Part shown: piece by piece, positions 62,301 to 64,000 of the stretch
How the letters are laid out: the number at the start of each line of letters is the position of its first letter
Position numbering within the stretch: position 1 is the first letter of the stretch
Assembly: GCA_020002185.1 (NCBI GenBank)
Contig: CM034531.1
Location: 84,814,183 to 84,878,182 of the forward strand
DNA length: 64,000 bases
Reading direction: 5' to 3'
From: Paraescarpia echinospica
Lineage: Eukaryota; Annelida; Polychaeta; Sabellida; Siboglinidae
Position numbers and translations under genes: made by a program
The notes under the pieces: model-generated
Seen by the model: only the letters and a program-made list of their open reading frames with translations
Told to the model about the DNA's origin: nothing
The model's database searches: none

Positions 62301-63563
62301 AAACATACATGCGCGGGTTACAGACATCGTTACGTGCTATCCCGTCGTGATGGTAGTTGCGTTATTCCTGCATTGGGTGATTATTTTAGCAATAAATTAC
62401 CAAACGCCAGCAATGTTACTGATTGTTTAGTCGGCTTCGGGAAAGAAAACTCTAATGAAAAGTATAGGGCAAATGATGCAACTTAGTCCGACAATGTCGG
62501 TCCTTTGTCGCCGTTAGGCTTCAAATTCTGCTGGAATCGCCTTGTCCACGACTCCTGTTTGCTGCCCCTTATTAAACTATTCATTTCTTCTGATAACTTT
62601 GCAATTGAATCTACGAAATCACATGTATTTGTTTCTATTAATGACACATTTAGTTGAACATTTAATTGAAATGGGAAACGGCTTGTTTTCTTTATGAAAT
62701 AAAGCCACTTTTACTGTGTGCCACAACTGTCGCACATATATGATACAACAGTATGATTGATTTTTAAGGACTAGTAAAACAATATGAGGACTAGTTGTTT
62801 CTGAGTCAGCTAGTCCGACGGACTACCTGTCAACTAAATCCGCCGTGCACCCTGATCCTGATTGATGTTGTTTGTCATGATTTTACTCGTTACGTTTAAC
62901 CTGCATCTGTAGGATGACCCGAAGTCGAGTCGGTGCCTGGGCATCTTTGGTCTGAGTCTGTACACCCAGGAGAAGGATCTACGCGACGTCTTTGGTCAGT
63001 ACGGGCCCATTGAAGAGGTGCAAGTGGTCTACGACCATCAGACAGGCCGGTCCCGTGGCTTTGCCTTCATCTACTACCGCTGTACTGATGATGCTGTGGA
63101 GGTGGGTAGTGCTTGTCCTTTTGCTTTTACAAACTCTCATAGATAGTGGCAATGTTCTTCCATGAGCATGCATTGTTTCGGACGGAAGCACACCCAACTT
63201 TTATTTGAAAATTCACATACAATGGTGGTGGGATTCCTTTATAACCACGTTGTTTGGTCGTCCTGGTGTGGGACGTCAGGAAAAAATAATTGTGGTGAAA
63301 AGTTAATTTTTCATTATTTTATTAATAATCCCATAACAAGTTAAATGTTATGTAAGTTTACAGTTTTAGAAGGTATTAGCCCACTGCATAGCTGAAGAGT
63401 GCAGTTGTATCTGCCAATGTTCCTTTCTCATTGTCGTGTGTGCGCAGGCAAAGGATCAGGCGACTGGGATAGAGATCGATGGCCGCAGAATCCGCGTTGA
63501 CTTCTCCATCACTGAACGCGCTCACACCCCAACTCCCGGCATCTACCTCGGCAAACCAACCAG
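50374..63563 (+). CDS. TRA2: Transformer-2 splicing regulator (first six coding exons; 3' end outside window)
   Basis: SR-like RNA-binding protein that activates exon inclusion. Exons: 50374-50388, 56393-56562, 59926-60000, 61392-61512, 62913-63101, 63448-63563, then off the right edge. Frames join for 228 codons. Exon 1 encodes only MSDRE. Exons 2-4 are the N-terminal RS domain ([27 protein letters not shown]). Exon 5 starts the RRM: RNP2 within [20 protein letters not shown] and RNP1 as [11 protein letters not shown]. Exon 6 ends it and begins the linker, with [10 protein letters not shown] and the Tra2 hallmark [14 protein letters not shown]. The RRM and linker are diagnostic for Tra2. The second RS domain must be beyond 64000. 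The exon-3 acceptor is an unusual TTGAAG. Intron 1 is 6 kb and full of transposons. ICE2 is head-to-head upstream. Confidence 0.94.
50697..51091. mobile_element. Small inverted-repeat element (MITE-like) in TRA2 intron 1
   Basis: The left end CAGTCGGGGTAAGACCACAT and the right end on the minus strand CCCGACTGGGGTAAGACCAC are near-identical inverted repeats about 395 bp apart. The pairing continues weakly to GGCGGCCATTA/CGCCATTA. No coding sequence. No clear target duplication was found, so the superfamily is open. Confidence 0.7.
51178..51390. repeat. Diverged direct duplication in TRA2 intron 1
   Basis: Two direct copies of about 90 bp. Each starts GTGGCTAGGGAAACATTGAG and includes GATTG(T/C)CGGGATAGC, TGAATAAT and ACTGTCAGTAGA (about 51178-51272 and 51305-51388). 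Confidence 0.75.
51601..51680 (+). promoter_or_regulatory. TATA-like promoter with downstream hairpin (candidate)
   Basis: TATAAAAGG at 51602-51610. About 25-50 bases downstream comes an inverted repeat GAGATC...CCCTGACTAGGGGGAGATC able to form a hairpin. It lies about 400 bp upstream of the dead transposase and may be its old promoter or part of another element. Speculative. Confidence 0.3.
52035..53206 (+). pseudogene. Mutator-like transposase remnant (PF20700-type)
   Basis: A decayed transposase in TRA2 intron 1, sense to the gene. Blocks in order: [20 protein letters not shown] (typical early NRRAV-x-A-x-R-x-I-G block), then [11 protein letters not shown] near 52323, [20 protein letters not shown] with [28 protein letters not shown] with [20 protein letters not shown], and after a frameshift [16 protein letters not shown] and [14 protein letters not shown]. 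This order (SYDGSW, GDGD, kLQ-YYg-AIR, W-FFH-lSTD-nP-H, NES-hn-iW) is that of the Mutator-like transposases common in marine invertebrates. In-frame stops near 52360 and 52430 and a frameshift near 52880 show it is dead. Terminal inverted repeats were not found. Confidence 0.78.
53207..54930. other. TRA2 intron 1, unassigned part
   Basis: AT-rich, with homopolymer runs (T8-T9 near 53680-53730) and a few short frames without family features. A GC-richer patch near 54487-54515 (GGGCGCCTACGGCACGCTTC) is unlike its surroundings but was not recognised. Confidence 0.4.
54945..55025 (-). mobile_element. Single hAT-type transposon end
   Basis: On the minus strand: CAGGGCTTGACATTATGGTT, then TTGGCTACTTGCCC and a second CTTGACATTCTACTTGCCC. 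CAGGGCTTGACATT is the kind of terminus seen in hAT elements. I could not find the partner end in the window, so it may be a deleted element. Confidence 0.45.
55200..56348. mobile_element. Non-autonomous hAT element in TRA2 intron 1
   Basis: Terminal inverted repeats CAGACCTGGGGC at both ends (55200 on the plus strand, 56348 on the minus strand). They are followed by subterminal arrays of GTACTCGTACTC in both orientations. Flanking 8-bp repeats CGTGTAAC (55192-55199) and CTTGTAAC (56349-56356) match at seven of eight positions. CAG termini plus an 8-bp duplication are hAT features. No transposase is recognisable in the 1149 bp. The element ends 44 bp before the TRA2 exon-2 splice acceptor. Confidence 0.85.
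56563..57640 (+). other. TRA2 intron 2, first part
   Basis: No repeat or gene recognised. The 120-codon frame at 57352-57714 has no family signature and its end overlaps the inverted repeat. Confidence 0.5.
57641..58781. repeat. Large interrupted inverted repeat in TRA2 intron 2
   Basis: The left arm is continuous (57641-57960). On the right it is matched in reverse by 58050-58262 (matching 57779-57960) and about 58645-58781 (matching 57641-57778). The right arm has about 390 extra bases in the middle. Arm landmarks: GCATGCAAACTATTGATTTT, GCCACAAAAATGAAAATATG, GAAACGAGCGTCAGAAT, GCATTCAGAGCATGTTTACA. The loop is about 90 bp. It looks like a foldback-type element; no transposase seen. Confidence 0.85.
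58258..58342 (-). repeat. tRNA-like segment inside the inverted repeat
   Basis: The minus strand reads GGCCGTGATAGCTCAGTTGG, TAAACGCG, then after 35 bases CCAGTTCAATCCTG. These match the A box (TAGCTCAGTTGG) and, loosely, the B box of a tRNA. The stems do not close into a cloverleaf, so it is a tRNA relic or SINE head, not a working tRNA gene. It occupies the part present only in the right arm. Confidence 0.5.
58782..59925 (+). other. TRA2 intron 2, last part
   Basis: No gene or array recognised. A stretch at 59494-59610 with two GAC(G/A)GAC-like motifs and an A9 run has odd composition but no identity that I can give. Confidence 0.4.
60001..61391 (+). other. TRA2 intron 3
   Basis: No repeat family or gene recognised. 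The frame at 60572-60781 has no family signature. Donor CA/GTAAGT at 60001 and acceptor GTTGTAG ending at 61391. Confidence 0.5.
61604..61747 (+). pseudogene. LINE ORF2 C-terminal tail fragment in TRA2 intron 4
   Basis: A 47-codon frame followed by [23 protein letters not shown], then [19 protein letters not shown] and a basic end. The pattern W-x-x-x-V-x-x-D-(M/L)-x-x-x-G-(x)n-D-R-x-x-W-(K/R) followed by ADPA-like residues is the usual C-terminus of RTE-type reverse transcriptases. Nothing upstream is coding, so it is a severely 5'-truncated copy. It lies about 90 bp downstream of TRA2 exon 4. Confidence 0.6.
61975..62854. mobile_element. Possible hAT-like element in TRA2 intron 4
   Basis: Left end CAGGCTGCGAAATAAGGCCG; right end on the minus strand CAGGGTGCACGGCGGATTTA. 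Both are followed by repeated GACTAGTCC/CGGACTAG motifs in inverted orientation. ATCCTG occurs on both sides (61969-61974 and 62855-62860), which may be part of a target duplication. The inverted repeats are only partly similar, so the call is tentative. No transposase was seen. Confidence 0.45.
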
Positions 63564-64000
63564 GTTTGTCAACTTGTGTATTTCTATGTTTTTATTATGC
63601 AATCCCACCCGTTAGTCTGGAAATGCTGGTAAAATCACAAGATTATTGGCAAAATTCTGTGAATATATCATGGTCGACAGGACAAAGAAATCCTACTAAC
63701 AATGTTAGGTACTTATTCTTCTTCCCTCCGAGTAGATAGTATGAATGAAACAACACCTCCAGTGCACAGTATTGTTTGCTGCTTTCTTCATTTCGTTCAA
63801 GGTGGTTCTATATTTCTTTACTTCATGAGATGTGGATCTCCTCCAGTTGTTTTTTTTTGGTCTGCCCGTTTTTCATGTTCCACTTTAAAGGTTCATACAA
63901 CTTTAAAAAGTCACTCAGTTCTACTTGTAGAATTATTTAACATTTTCCTTATACTTTCAGCCTAAGGTTATAACAAATCCAAAATAACCATAATCATTAT
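63564..64000 (+). other. TRA2 intron 6, cut by the window edge
   Basis: Begins with donor GTTTGT at 63564 and has no recognised exon before 64000. The open frames here are intronic. Confidence 0.5.

Overview
The window is animal (metazoan) nuclear DNA. It is AT-rich and holds intron-rich genes with GT-AG exons and RS-domain splicing factors. Non-LTR and DNA transposons, tRNA-derived SINEs and many minisatellites fill the introns and spacers. The gene sequences are invertebrate-like. A marine invertebrate, perhaps a lophotrochozoan, is my guess, but nothing here fixes the phylum.

Five host genes can be read exon by exon, with reading frames that stay consistent across every junction I chose. 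They alternate in direction: (1) the last coding exon of a ceramide synthase (+, 527-706); (2) SPC25, a subunit of the NDC80 kinetochore complex (-, 12708 to 6956, five exons, extreme N-terminus not found); (3) RAB18, a small GTPase (+, 15615-19727, seven exons, complete, 204 aa); (4) ICE2/NARG2, little elongation complex subunit 2 (-, about 47144 to 25991, sixteen exons, about 1441 aa including a 2.3-kb exon); (5) Transformer-2 (+, 50374 to beyond the right edge, six exons seen). CERS/SPC25 and RAB18/ICE2 are tail-to-tail. SPC25/RAB18 and ICE2/TRA2 are head-to-head, so each of those pairs probably shares a promoter region. The genes do not form one pathway.

Much of the rest is repetitive. 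There are long tandem arrays with 38-, 34-, 50-, 36-, 66-, 42-, 59-, 37- and 36-bp units. There are two CR1/L2-group LINEs in ICE2 introns in opposite orientation, two or three older LINE fragments, and a dead Mutator-like transposase. A 1.7-kb inverted-repeat DNA transposon with a perfect 8-bp target duplication lies in the ICE2-TRA2 promoter interval. A non-autonomous hAT element and a large inverted repeat lie in TRA2 introns.

I found no unmistakably new molecular system. The most unusual signals are tandem arrays that have captured gene boundaries: a 36-bp array copying the SPC25 3' splice site, a 38-bp array copying the SPC25 stop-codon region, and a small array copying the RAB18 exon-6 splice site. 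Next come the transposon sitting about 105 bp from the TRA2 start codon and the TRA2 intronic palindrome.
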